Both the position numbers and the translations under genes were made by a program. From an uncultured Oscillospiraceae bacterium (GTDB taxonomy: Bacteria > Bacillota > Clostridia > Oscillospirales > Acutalibacteraceae), in NCBI GenBank assembly GCA_900543525.1, contig UQRS01000083.1, positions 1 to 9,435 of the forward strand: a DNA stretch of 9,435 bases. Reading direction: 5' to 3'. The notes below the pieces were generated by a model that was not told the DNA's origin, did no database searches, and saw nothing but the letters and a program-made list of their open reading frames with translations. Numbering within the stretch: the first letter of the stretch is position 1; each line of letters begins with the position of its first letter. This document shows, in pieces, positions 1-6,597 of the stretch.

Positions 1-25
1 TTCTATCAAAATTACGGTGGACTTA

Positions 26-118
26 TGGCGGAGAAGGAGGGATTCGAACCCTCGAGACGCTTGTGACGCCTACACGATTTCCAGTCGTGCGCCCTCGACC
101 GGACTAGGCGACTTCTCC
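26..118 (-). tRNA. tRNA-Ser (anticodon GGA)
   Basis: Read on the minus strand, this folds as a class II tRNA of 93 nt. The acceptor stem GGAGAAG/CTTCTCC is perfect, followed by a G discriminator and an encoded CCA (26-28). The anticodon arm is CACGA-CTGGAAA-TCGTG, giving anticodon GGA at 82-80, which reads UCC and UCU. The T arm is GAGGG-TTCGAAT-CCCTC. The long variable arm with a short stem (GGCG/CGTC, one wobble) identifies a serine tRNA. It is divergent from guaB. No terminator for it is visible before the left edge, so it may be first in a tRNA cluster or end outside the window. Confidence 0.97.
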
Positions 119-138
119 ATATAATCAATCGGTCGATA

Positions 139-174
139 GAGCCGGCAATCCGATACCATCGGAAGAACCAGCTC
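139..174 (-). other. Foldable leader between the tRNA promoter and tRNA-Ser
   Basis: On the minus strand the pre-tRNA leader can form an outer stem GAGCTGG/CCGGCTC (174-168 with 145-139, one T-G wobble) around an inner hairpin CCGAT-GGT-ATCGG (162-150). If transcription starts near 172, the first one or two bases of the outer stem would be missing, so the inner hairpin is the safer part. It could guide 5' processing of the precursor or be incidental. Confidence 0.4.
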
Positions 175-178
175 GATT

Positions 179-207
179 ATTATATCAATAGTTTCCATGA
201 AAATCAA
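179..207 (-). promoter_or_regulatory. Promoter of the tRNA-Ser gene
   Basis: On the minus strand there is a -35 TTGATT (207-202), a 17-base spacer and a perfect -10 TATAAT (184-179). This is a sigma-A type promoter pointing at the tRNA, with transcription expected to start near 172. That leaves a leader of about 54 nt before the mature 5' end. Confidence 0.8.
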
Positions 208-277
208 GTCTTATTTTTCATTTTTTTAGGAAAACCTGAAAATCGCACGGGATCGCCCCGGATTCCGGTTTTTCCGG

Positions 278-306
278 TTGACTTTGCAAGGGAAAAACTC
301 TATAAT
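278..306 (+). promoter_or_regulatory. Promoter of guaB
   Basis: TTGACT (278-283), a 17-base spacer and TATAAT (301-306) form a near-consensus sigma-A promoter. The expected start is near 313, giving a leader of only about 30 nt. That is too short for a purine riboswitch, so regulation would have to act by a repressor or by other means. I see no clear operator. Confidence 0.88.
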
Positions 307-342
307 TATTCTAATGTAAATACTGGAAAAGGAGATACAAAC

Positions 343-1851
343 ATGGCCTATTATTTTGAAGAAGCATCCCATACCTTTAACGAATACCTTCTGGTGCCGG
401 GCTATTCCTCTGCGCAGTGCATTCCCGCCAACGTCGATCTTTCCACCCCGGTTGTGAAGTATAAAAAAGGTGAGGACTGCCCGCTGAAAATGAACATCCC
501 GATGGTATCGGCCATCATGCAGTCGGTCTCGGGTGAGAGAATGGCCGTCGCCCTTGCCAAAGAGGGCGGCATCTCCTTTATCTACGGTTCTCAGTCGGTG
601 GAGGAGGAGGCCGCCATGGTCGCCCGGGTCAAGGCGTACAAGGCGGGCTTTGTCACCAGCGACTCCAACATCACGCCCGACGCGACGCTGGCCGACATCC
701 TCGCCCTGAAGGAAAAGACCGGCCATTCGACCGTCTGCGTCACCGACGACGGCAGCGCGAACGGAAAGCTGCTCGGCATTGTGACCAGCCGCGATTACCG
801 CGTCAGCCGGATGGAAACCTCGGTCAAGGTCAGCGATTTCATGACCCCCTTCGACAAGCTGATTTACGGAGAAGAGGGCATCACCCTGAAAGAGGCCAAC
901 GACGTCATCTGGGATCACAAGCTGAACGCTCTGCCGATCGTGGACAAGGACGGCCGGCTGTTATACATGGTTTTCCGCAAGGACTATGATTCTCATAAAA
1001 ACAATCCGCTCGAGCTGCTTGACGCCAAAAAGCGGTATGTTGTCGGCGCGGGTATCAACACCCGGGATTATGCCGAGCGTGTGCCCGCTCTGGTGGAGGC
1101 GGGGGCGGACGTCCTCTGCATTGACTCCTCCGAAGGCTTTTCGGAGTGGCAGAAGCTGACCATCGACTATATCCGCAAAACCTATGGCGACACGGTAAAG
1201 GTTGGCGCGGGCAACGTCGTCGACCGGGAGGGGTTCCTCTTCCTGGCCGAGGCGGGCGCCGACTTTGTCAAGGTCGGCATCGGCGGCGGCTCGATCTGCA
1301 TCACCCGTGAGCAGAAGGGCATCGGCCGCGGACAGGCGACCGCCCTGATCGAGGTTGCCAAGGCCAGAGATGAATATTTTGAAAAAACCGGCATTTACGT
1401 TCCGGTCTGCTCGGACGGCGGCATCGTACACGATTACCACATCACGCTGGCGCTGGCCATGGGGGCGGATTTCGTCATGCTGGGCCGTTACTTCTCCCGC
1501 TTTGACGAAAGCCCGACCAACAAGCTCAACATCGGCGGCAATTATGTGAAGGAGTATTGGGGCGAGGGGTCCAACCGCGCCCGCAACTGGCAGCGCTACG
1601 ACATGGGCGGCGCGGCCAAGCTCTCTTTTGAAGAAGGCGTGGACTCCTACGTACCGTACGCCGGCAGCCTCAAGGACAACGTGGGACAGACCCTGAGCAA
1701 GGTGCGCTCGACCATGTGCAACTGCGGCGCGCTGACCATCCCCGAGCTGCAAAAGAACGCCAAGATGACGCTGGTCTCCTCCACCAGCATTATCGAGGGC
1801 GGTGCGCACGACGTCATCCTGCGGGAGAACAGCGCGGGCGCGATCAAATAA
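343..1851 (+). CDS. guaB: IMP dehydrogenase
   Basis: This enzyme oxidises IMP to XMP with NAD+, the committed step of GTP synthesis, in the cytoplasm. The 502-residue protein is a (beta/alpha)8 barrel interrupted at about residues 100-220 by a pair of CBS domains. The catalytic loop is GIGGGSICITRE, with the nucleophile Cys319; the flap carries Arg418-Tyr419; IMP-binding Asp358 lies in CSDGG. The start follows an AAAAGGAG site (327-334) with ideal spacing. Unlike most bacterial enzymes (GxGPGSIC), it has Gly in place of Pro in the loop. From memory, the Tritrichomonas foetus enzyme has the same loop and length, and the residue numbers (Lys310, Cys319, Arg418, Glu431) match it exactly. It is transcribed alone, between its own promoter and terminator, so it is not linked here to guaA or pur genes. 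The family call is certain; the subgroup call rests on recall. Confidence 0.98.
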   Translation: MAYYFEEASHTFNEYLLVPGYSSAQCIPANVDLSTPVVKYKKGEDCPLKMNIPMVSAIMQSVSGERMAVALAKEGGISFIYGSQSVEEEAAMVARVKAYKAGFVTSDSNITPDATLADILALKEKTGHSTVCVTDDGSANGKLLGIVTSRDYRVSRMETSVKVSDFMTPFDKLIYGEEGITLKEANDVIWDHKLNALPIVDKDGRLLYMVFRKDYDSHKNNPLELLDAKKRYVVGAGINTRDYAERVPALVEAGADVLCIDSSEGFSEWQKLTIDYIRKTYGDTVKVGAGNVVDREGFLFLAEAGADFVKVGIGGGSICITREQKGIGRGQATALIEVAKARDEYFEKTGIYVPVCSDGGIVHDYHITLALAMGADFVMLGRYFSRFDESPTNKLNIGGNYVKEYWGEGSNRARNWQRYDMGGAAKLSFEEGVDSYVPYAGSLKDNVGQTLSKVRSTMCNCGALTIPELQKNAKMTLVSSTSIIEGGAHDVILRENSAGAIK

Positions 1852-1904
1852 CAGCCTCTCTCCCTTCGACAAAAAGGGAAAAACGATTGTTCATCTTACC
1901 CAAC

Positions 1905-1946
1905 GGCACACTGCAATTTTTGGTTGTAGTGTGCCTGTTATTTTTT
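1905..1946 (+). terminator. Rho-independent terminator of guaB
   Basis: A 12-bp stem GGCACACTGCAA/TTGTAGTGTGCC (1905-1916 with 1924-1935, one G-T wobble) closes a 7-base T-rich loop. It is followed by a T-rich tail ending in six Ts (1941-1946). It lies about 50 bases after the guaB stop codon. Confidence 0.9.
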
Positions 1947-1955
1947 ACCGCCTTA

Positions 1956-1964
1956 TGCTAAAAT
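1956..1964 (+). promoter_or_regulatory. Possible extended -10 promoter of the GH38 gene
   Basis: TG-C-TAAAAT (1956-1964) matches an extended -10 element with five of six core bases. No good -35 sits 17 bases upstream, where only TGTTAT is found inside the guaB terminator tail. Transcription would begin near 1971, which leaves a leader of about 65 nt before the ATG at 2036 and argues against the ATG at 1973 being the start. Confidence 0.45.
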
Positions 1965-2035
1965 GAGGGAAAATGCCGCACCCGGAATTTTTGAAACGGA
2001 CGGCATCCAATCCAGCAAAAAAACGAGGTGTATAT

Positions 2036-4498
2036 ATGAAAACCATCCATCTGATCGCAAACGCCCATCTTGACCCCGTCTGGCTCTGGCGGTGGGAGGA
2101 GGGCTGTACCGAAGCCCTCTCGACCTTCCGCACGGCGGTGGAGATTTTGGACGAGTATCCCAACTTCATCTTCAATCATAATGAGTCCCTTCTCTACGCC
2201 TGGGTGGAGGAGAACGACCCCGCCCTCTTTGCCGACATCAAGCGCCTGGTGGAGGCCGGCCGCTGGAACATTATGGGCGGCTGGTATCTTCAGCCCGACT
2301 GCAACATGCCGGCGGGAGAATCCTTTGTCCGCAACATCCTGACCGGGCGGAAATATTTTTCCGAGAAGTTCGGCCTGCGCCCCTCGACCGCCATCAACTT
2401 CGACTCCTTCGGCCATTCGCGCGGCCTGGTGCAGGTTTTCCGCAAGGCGGGCTTCGACAGCTATGTCGTCTACCGCGGCGGGCAGTCCCACCGATTCAAG
2501 GAGCACGACTTTATCTGGCAGGGACTCGACGGGTCGGAGATTACCGTCCACCGCTCGGACGAGGGGTACAACTCGGTCTACGGCCACGCCGCCGACAAGC
2601 TGCGGGAATTTTTGGATAAAAACCCCGACGAGCAGCTCTCCCTCTTTCTCTGGGGCGTGGGAGATCACGGTGGCGGCCCGTCCAGAGAGGATTTGGAGAA
2701 GCTTGCCGTCCTCTGCAAGGAGGAGGCCGGAAAGGTCGAGGTGCTGCACAGCACGCCGCAGGATTACTTTGCCGCCGTGCGCGCCGCAAACCCGACCCTT
2801 CCGACAACCGACGACGGCCTCAACCCGGTGGCGGAGGGCTGCTACACCTCTCAGATTCGGGTAAAGCTGCGCCACCGGCTGCTGGAAAACGAGCTGTACA
2901 GCCTGGAGAAGATGCTCTCCTCCGCCGCGCTGCAGTTCCCGGATTTCCGCTATCCGAAAGAAAAAATGGCCGAGGTGAAGGACGACCTGCTTTTCAGCGA
3001 ATTTCATGACGCGCTGCCCGGCTCTGCCACGGCCGAGGTGGAGGAGGACACTCTCCGCCTTCTCGACCACGGGCTGGAAATCGTCGCGCGGGAGAAAATG
3101 CGCACCTTCCTCGCCCTGTGCGGCGGGCAGGCGCGGGTGATCGACGGCACCACCACCTTCTTCCTCTACAATCCCCACCCGTTTGAAATTACGGGTGATT
3201 TCACCTGCGAAATGGGTCTGCCCAAGCAGAACTGGGAGCATTGCTTCATGCATCCGGCCGTCCGGCAGAACGGGCAGCCCATCCCCACCCAGTGCGAGAA
3301 GGAGTGCAGCAACTTCGGCCTCGACTGGCGCAAGCGGGTCACGGTGCACGCCACCCTTCCCCCTTCCTCCATGAACCGGTTCGACGTTTACTGGAAGCCG
3401 ATTGAGAAACGGCCGACCTTCGAGCCGATCGACCGGCAGCGGTATTTTGAATTTGACAACGGCGAGATGCAGGTAAAAATCAGCACGGTTACCGGCCTTA
3501 TCGAATCCATTGTCACGGACGGCGCCGAGCGGCTGGCCGGTGAAAGCTTTGCGCTGGTGGCTTACGACGATTCGAACAATCCGTGGGGCATCGACACCCG
3601 CGCCTTCGGCCGCCGGCAGTTCAACCTGATGCTGCCGCACGAGGGAAGCGAGTTCTCCGGCCTGCGGGGTGTGGCCGCGCCGTCGGTTCGTGTGATCGAG
3701 GACGGCCCGGTCCGCACGGTGGTGGAGGCGCTGTTCTCCTGGCACAACTCGCGCGCCTATCAGCGCTACATTCTGCCCAAAACCGGCCGCACGTTTGAGA
3801 TTGAGACCGGCGTCGACTGGGGCGAGCGGGAAAAATATCTCAAGCTGGAGATGCAGCCCGCCTCTGCCGACCGGATGACCGGCCAGATCGTCTTTGGCAG
3901 AGAGGAACTGAAAACCGCCAAAAATGAGGCCGTCTATCAGAAATGGGCGGCGGCCGAGGACGACGGCAGCATCTTCGCCGTCATCAACGACGGCATCCAC
4001 GGCGGCAGCCTGCGGGATGGCGTGATGGGACTGACCCTGCTGCGCAGCGCGGCCTACACCGCGTCGGCCGACAACACCGGCCCCGCCATGCGGGAGATCC
4101 GCTATGCCCCCCGGATGGATCAGGGCATGCATATTTACCGCTTTAAGGTGCTGGCCGGCGGGCGGGAGGCTGTCTCCCCCATTCTGGATCGGGAGGCGCT
4201 ATGGTTCAATGAGCGTCCCTACGCCATGGCGCACATCCCCTCCGGCCGCGGAACAGCGCCGAAGCCGCTTGTTTCCATCGACAACAGCGCGGTCATGCTC
4301 TCCTGCTTCAAGGCGGCCGAGGACGGACGCGGCTTTATCCTCCGTTTGTATGAGGGCGAAGGCAAGGCGGCCGATGCGACCCTGACCCTCCCCGCGGCGG
4401 AGGTATCGGAGCGGCTGCAGTTTGCACCCTTTGAGATCAAGACCCTGCGGCTGTACGAGGGAAAACTCCTGCCGGAGGAATTGCTGGAGGGGTATTGA
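2036..4498 (+). CDS. GH38 alpha-mannosidase
   Basis: A cytoplasmic glycoside hydrolase of family 38, a retaining, zinc-dependent enzyme that removes alpha-linked mannose. The 820-residue protein shows the family's catalytic signature. The zinc ligands are His11 and Asp13 (AHLDPVW), Asp123 in NFDSFGH (also the nucleophile) and His324 in EFHDALPGS; GVGDHGGGPS lies at about 207-216. The catalytic domain covers roughly 1-280, a helical middle domain 280-360, and beta-rich C-terminal domains the rest. There is no signal peptide. The start is placed at 2036 because GAGGTG (2025-2030) lies 5 bases upstream and the protein then begins directly with the first beta strand. An in-frame ATG at 1973 would add 21 unconserved-looking residues and has no leader. 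Likely substrates are mannosides imported from host N-glycans or yeast mannan, but linkage cannot be read from sequence. The gene stands alone between two terminators. Confidence 0.95.
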   Translation: MKTIHLIANAHLDPVWLWRWEEGCTEALSTFRTAVEILDEYPNFIFNHNESLLYAWVEENDPALFADIKRLVEAGRWNIMGGWYLQPDCNMPAGESFVRNILTGRKYFSEKFGLRPSTAINFDSFGHSRGLVQVFRKAGFDSYVVYRGGQSHRFKEHDFIWQGLDGSEITVHRSDEGYNSVYGHAADKLREFLDKNPDEQLSLFLWGVGDHGGGPSREDLEKLAVLCKEEAGKVEVLHSTPQDYFAAVRAANPTLPTTDDGLNPVAEGCYTSQIRVKLRHRLLENELYSLEKMLSSAALQFPDFRYPKEKMAEVKDDLLFSEFHDALPGSATAEVEEDTLRLLDHGLEIVAREKMRTFLALCGGQARVIDGTTTFFLYNPHPFEITGDFTCEMGLPKQNWEHCFMHPAVRQNGQPIPTQCEKECSNFGLDWRKRVTVHATLPPSSMNRFDVYWKPIEKRPTFEPIDRQRYFEFDNGEMQVKISTVTGLIESIVTDGAERLAGESFALVAYDDSNNPWGIDTRAFGRRQFNLMLPHEGSEFSGLRGVAAPSVRVIEDGPVRTVVEALFSWHNSRAYQRYILPKTGRTFEIETGVDWGEREKYLKLEMQPASADRMTGQIVFGREELKTAKNEAVYQKWAAAEDDGSIFAVINDGIHGGSLRDGVMGLTLLRSAAYTASADNTGPAMREIRYAPRMDQGMHIYRFKVLAGGREAVSPILDREALWFNERPYAMAHIPSGRGTAPKPLVSIDNSAVMLSCFKAAEDGRGFILRLYEGEGKAADATLTLPAAEVSERLQFAPFEIKTLRLYEGKLLPEELLEGY

Positions 4499-4532
4499 TC
4501 GGCCGGTCAGCCTTGTTAAAGAAAAAGCTTTG

Positions 4533-4566
4533 GCGGCACACGAGGTTTTTCGTGTGCCGCTTTTTT
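4533..4566 (+). terminator. Rho-independent terminator of the GH38 gene
   Basis: A perfect stem GCGGCACACGA/TCGTGTGCCGC (4533-4543 with 4550-4560) has a 6-base loop and is followed by six Ts (4561-4566). It starts 35 bases after the stop codon. It shares the 8-mer CGGCACAC in its left arm with the guaB terminator region. Confidence 0.93.
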
Positions 4567-4617
4567 GTAAGCGAATCCGCCAAGCGGCCTTTTCGGTAAA
4601 AGCCGACGGCCTAAGCT

Positions 4618-4647
4618 GCATAATGGACACTCCCCGCCGCATATAGT
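4618..4647 (+). promoter_or_regulatory. Candidate sigma-E (sporulation) promoter of the deacetylase gene
   Basis: GCATAAT (4618-4624) fits the Bacillus sigma-E -35 pattern (K-M-A-T-A-W-W) at every position. CATATAGT (4640-4647) differs from the -10 CATACA-N-T at one base. The spacer is 15 bases. No good sigma-A promoter is visible in this interval. The match is by pattern memory only, in a short AT-containing region, so it is a hypothesis. Confidence 0.4.
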
Positions 4648-4659
4648 AAACCAAACGAC

Positions 4660-4686
4660 AAGCGCAGCCGGCGAAGGCCTGCGCTT
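4660..4686 (+). other. Leader hairpin upstream of the deacetylase RBS
   Basis: AAGCGCAG (4660-4667) pairs perfectly with CTGCGCTT (4679-4686). A short inner CC/GG pairing can extend the stem. It ends 9 bases before the AAAGGGG ribosome binding site (4696-4702). It could stabilise the mRNA or affect translation. It has no T-tract, so it is not a terminator. Confidence 0.45.
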
Positions 4687-4710
4687 ATAAGAATTAAAGG
4701 GGACAGTGTT

Positions 4711-5484
4711 ATGCGATGTTTTGTCATTTCCCGAAAGCAAATCACCATGGTCGCCGCCCTTTTGCTGGCGGTTACGGTCGCCGTCGTCTGCTCGACCCGC
4801 GTATTTGCCTCCGGCAGCCGGAAGCTTCCCATCTACTGCGTCCAGACAGAGGAGAAAAAAATTGCGCTGACCTTTGACGCGGCATGGGGCAACGACGACA
4901 CCGGCACGCTGATTGACATACTGGCGCAGTACGGCGCCAAGGCCACCTTCTTTGTCGTGGCCGAATGGGTGGATAAATATCCCGAGTCGGTAAAGCAGCT
5001 TTCGGACGCCGGACATCAGGTGCAGAATCACTCAACCAATCATCCTCACATGACCAAGCTCTCGGCCGAGCAGATGCTCCAGCAGCTGGAGACCTGCAAC
5101 GAGAAGATAGCCGCAATCACCGGCGTAACCCCCGCCCTCTTCCGCGCGCCGTACGGAGATTATAACAACCTGGTGGTGGAGACGGTCGAGGGCTACGGCA
5201 TGAAGACGATTCAATGGGATGTGGACAGCCGCGACTGGAAGGCGGAATTCACCGTTGACCGGATCGTAAAGGGGGTGCTGGATAATGTCCAGCCGGGCTC
5301 CATCGTCCTCTTCCACAACGACGCCGAAAACACGCCCGAGGCGCTGCCGATCATACTGGAGCAGCTCACGGCCGAGGGGTACAGCTTCGAGTTCGTTTCC
5401 GACCTGATTTACCCGGACAATTACACGATGGATCACACCGGACGGCAGATTCCAAACACGGCCGCGTCGTCGGCCGCTTCATAA
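4711..5484 (+). CDS. Polysaccharide deacetylase (NodB domain), secreted or membrane-anchored
   Basis: A carbohydrate esterase family 4 enzyme, expected to remove N-acetyl groups from peptidoglycan or a related cell-surface glycan outside the membrane. Residues 11-34 are a hydrophobic signal or anchor segment after a short basic N-terminus; VFA-S at 32-34 could be a cleavage site. The NodB motifs follow in order: LTFDAAWGND with catalytic Asp56, where the usual second Asp of TFDDG is replaced and Asp62/63 are close by; metal-binding His107 and His111 in NHSTNH; RAPYG at 145-149; DVDSRDW at 170-176; and LFHN with His202. The 257-residue length matches clostridial sporulation-type deacetylases. 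It retains the H-x3-H pair that I recall Bacillus PdaB lacking, so I do not assign that symbol. AAAGGGG (4696-4702) fixes the start. A candidate sigma-E promoter hints at a role in spore cortex or germ cell wall. Confidence 0.93.
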   Translation: MRCFVISRKQITMVAALLLAVTVAVVCSTRVFASGSRKLPIYCVQTEEKKIALTFDAAWGNDDTGTLIDILAQYGAKATFFVVAEWVDKYPESVKQLSDAGHQVQNHSTNHPHMTKLSAEQMLQQLETCNEKIAAITGVTPALFRAPYGDYNNLVVETVEGYGMKTIQWDVDSRDWKAEFTVDRIVKGVLDNVQPGSIVLFHNDAENTPEALPIILEQLTAEGYSFEFVSDLIYPDNYTMDHTGRQIPNTAASSAAS

Positions 5485-5491
5485 AAAGCGC

Positions 5492-5510
5492 GGCGTCCGA
5501 GGCGCCTTTT
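5492..5510 (+). terminator. Weak terminator of the deacetylase gene
   Basis: GGCGTC-CGA-GGCGCC (5492-5506, one T-G wobble) is followed by TTTT (5507-5510), 8 bases after the stop codon. The stem is short and the T-tract minimal. Read-through would meet the opposite-strand terminator at 5546-5571. Confidence 0.5.
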
Positions 5511-5545
5511 GCAGCGCCGGAAGCACTGCGTTCCCATGATTTTTC

Positions 5546-5571
5546 AAAAAAGAGGAGGCCCCAAAGCCTCC
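5546..5571 (-). terminator. Rho-independent terminator for minus-strand transcription
   Basis: On the minus strand GGAGGC-TTTGGG-GCCTCC (5571-5554) is followed by TCTTTTTT (5553-5546). It ends transcripts arriving from the GH32/dockerin side, about 130 bases after the dockerin stop codon. It may also end the candidate small RNA that starts near 5628. Confidence 0.85.
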
Positions 5572-5640
5572 CCTTCCGACAAACAGCGAACCTGCCCGAA
5601 GGCAAGCAGCCCGGGGCGGGTTCGCTGTTCCGGCATTATA
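5546..5640 (-). ncRNA. Candidate small RNA in the 3' region of the decayed dockerin gene
   Basis: On the minus strand a perfect TATAAT (5640-5635) precedes, by about 7 bases, a compact structured segment. CAGCGAACC pairs with GGTTCGCTG (5627-5619 with 5592-5584) around a TGCC-TTCG-GGCA tetraloop hairpin. The terminator hairpin and T-tract follow (5571-5546). The transcript would be about 83 nt. The -35 is poor: CCGACA at a 19-base spacer is the best available. It could equally be just the structured 3' UTR of the upstream gene. I do not recognise a known RNA family. Confidence 0.27.
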
Positions 5641-5701
5641 AGCGTTTTGTAAAGCCTCTTGTCGGGCAAGCACGCCGCAAGGCGGAGGCGGGCAGCATAC
5701 T

Positions 5702-5977
5702 CTACTCCGTCTGCCCCGCCACGATCATCCGGCGCAGCTCCACCACGTCGGACACCGTCACGCCGCCATCCTTGTCCAAATCGCACAGCAGCCGGTCGTC
5801 GGGATCGGTAGCCCCTGCGACAATCCTCCTTCGCAGATCGACCACGTCCGACACGGTAACCGATCCGTCCCGGTCAATGTCTCCCCGTGGTGCGGCGCAA
5901 AGGCCGAGAATCGCCGCCTCCAGCGCGGCAAGAGCCTGGTCGGCCTGCCCCTGCGAAACGGCAGGGTTCTCCAGCAC
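5702..5977 (-). CDS. Surviving open frame: end of FIVAR plus type I dockerin
   Basis: This is the part of the decayed gene still open after an ATG, 91 residues, and may be called as a separate gene by automated tools. It holds the end of a FIVAR helical module (1-26) and a complete dockerin with two calcium-binding F-hand loops. The first is D33-I-D35-R-D37-G with S39, T41 and D44; the second is D66-L-D68-K-D70-G with T74 and D77. Each loop is followed by a helix with the LRR pair. Dockerins bind cohesins on scaffoldin or cell-surface proteins. No cohesin is in the window. With no ribosome binding site of note and no signal peptide in this frame, it is unlikely to be translated and exported by itself. 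Confidence 0.4.
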   Translation of the reverse strand: MLENPAVSQGQADQALAALEAAILGLCAAPRGDIDRDGSVTVSDVVDLRRRIVAGATDPDDRLLCDLDKDGGVTVSDVVELRRMIVAGQTE

Positions 5978-6597
5978 GGCCGCCGCGTCGGAGAGGGCGG
6001 CCTCCAGTGCCGACCAGCTGGCGACCGTATAGGCGATCGGGATGTAGCCCGAAGCCTCGACATACCGCTCGTGCAGCGCGATGGTGTCCGCCTCCCCCTC
6101 CGCCAGATAATATACCCGGTTGAAGGAGCCCGCTCCGTTCCAGGTCAGCAGGCCGAGATACCCGCCGGTATACGCCTCCGCCTGCCGGGAGCCGACATCC
6201 CCGCCTCTATAGCCGAACCGGAAGATGCGGGCGTTTTTGCGGTTCAGGTCGATGTTGGCGCAGTAGGCGGCGCTTGCCGGCTGATCTCCCGCGAAAAAGA
6301 CCAGCGTCGCCGCGCCGCTTTACCGATGGAAGGTGGCCTCCGCCTCAAACACGAAGTCGGAGGCGGTCGTTTCACTCAAGGCGAAATTGTCCCCGCCCCC
6401 TTCGGAGTAGAGGCCGTCCGCCTCCTCCCGCCAGGTGCCGTTCAGCCCCTTCAAATTGGAGAGGTGGTGTTCAGCCCGGCTGCGGCACCAGCCGGTATGC
6501 AGCCGAACACCGGTGCCAGCAGAAAAGCGCAGGCAAAGAGCGCCGTGAGCCTCTTGATCCCTTCCAAAAAAATCCTTTCGCGTTTTGGCATCATCAT
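5702..6597 (-). pseudogene. Decayed secreted LamG-like/FIVAR/dockerin protein gene
   Basis: Three pieces in order form one broken gene. A start cluster of three ATGs (6597-6589) behind an AGGAGG site (6605-6600) opens a 48-residue frame with a clear signal peptide (KRLTALFACAFLL, then small residues) that stops at 6453-6451. The neighbouring frame then continues with a concanavalin-like domain (SNLKGLNGTW, then DNFALSETTASDFVFEAEATF). One missing base in the ACCACCTCTCC run near 6463 would rejoin the two frames. That frame is cut by an in-frame TAA (6322-6320), then reads on through AATLVFF, CANIDLN and GYLGLLTWNG. Next come a FIVAR module (IALHERYVEA through AALEAAILGL) and a type I dockerin. 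The domain also seems about 40 residues short before GYLGLL. It lies 60 bases downstream of GH32 in the same direction, probably as an operon. An assembly error could explain one lesion but hardly all three. Confidence 0.8.

Noticed and set aside
313..342. A purine riboswitch in front of guaB
   Set aside because: The promoter leaves only about 30 nt of leader, too short for any known guanine or xanthine riboswitch.
1973..2035. An upstream in-frame ATG extending the GH38 protein by 21 residues
   Set aside because: The likely transcription start is almost at this ATG, there is no ribosome binding site before it, and the ATG at 2036 has a good one and begins with the conserved first strand.
1958..4132. 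A 724-codon open frame on the minus strand opposite the GH38 gene, and similar long frames opposite guaB and the AraC gene
   Set aside because: They are mirror images of GC-rich codon usage. Their proteins have no recognisable domain and are rich in Arg, Gly, Val and His, while the opposite strand has clear catalytic motifs.
5641..5700. Short repeated GC-rich words (GGCAAGC, CGGGCA) near the dockerin 3' end as a possible CRISPR or tandem repeat
   Set aside because: The copies are irregular, few and without constant spacing.
6320..6453. Programmed frameshifting or stop read-through joining the pieces of the dockerin gene
   Set aside because: There is no heptameric slippery sequence or obvious downstream pseudoknot, and the further TAA and the shortened domain fit ordinary decay better.
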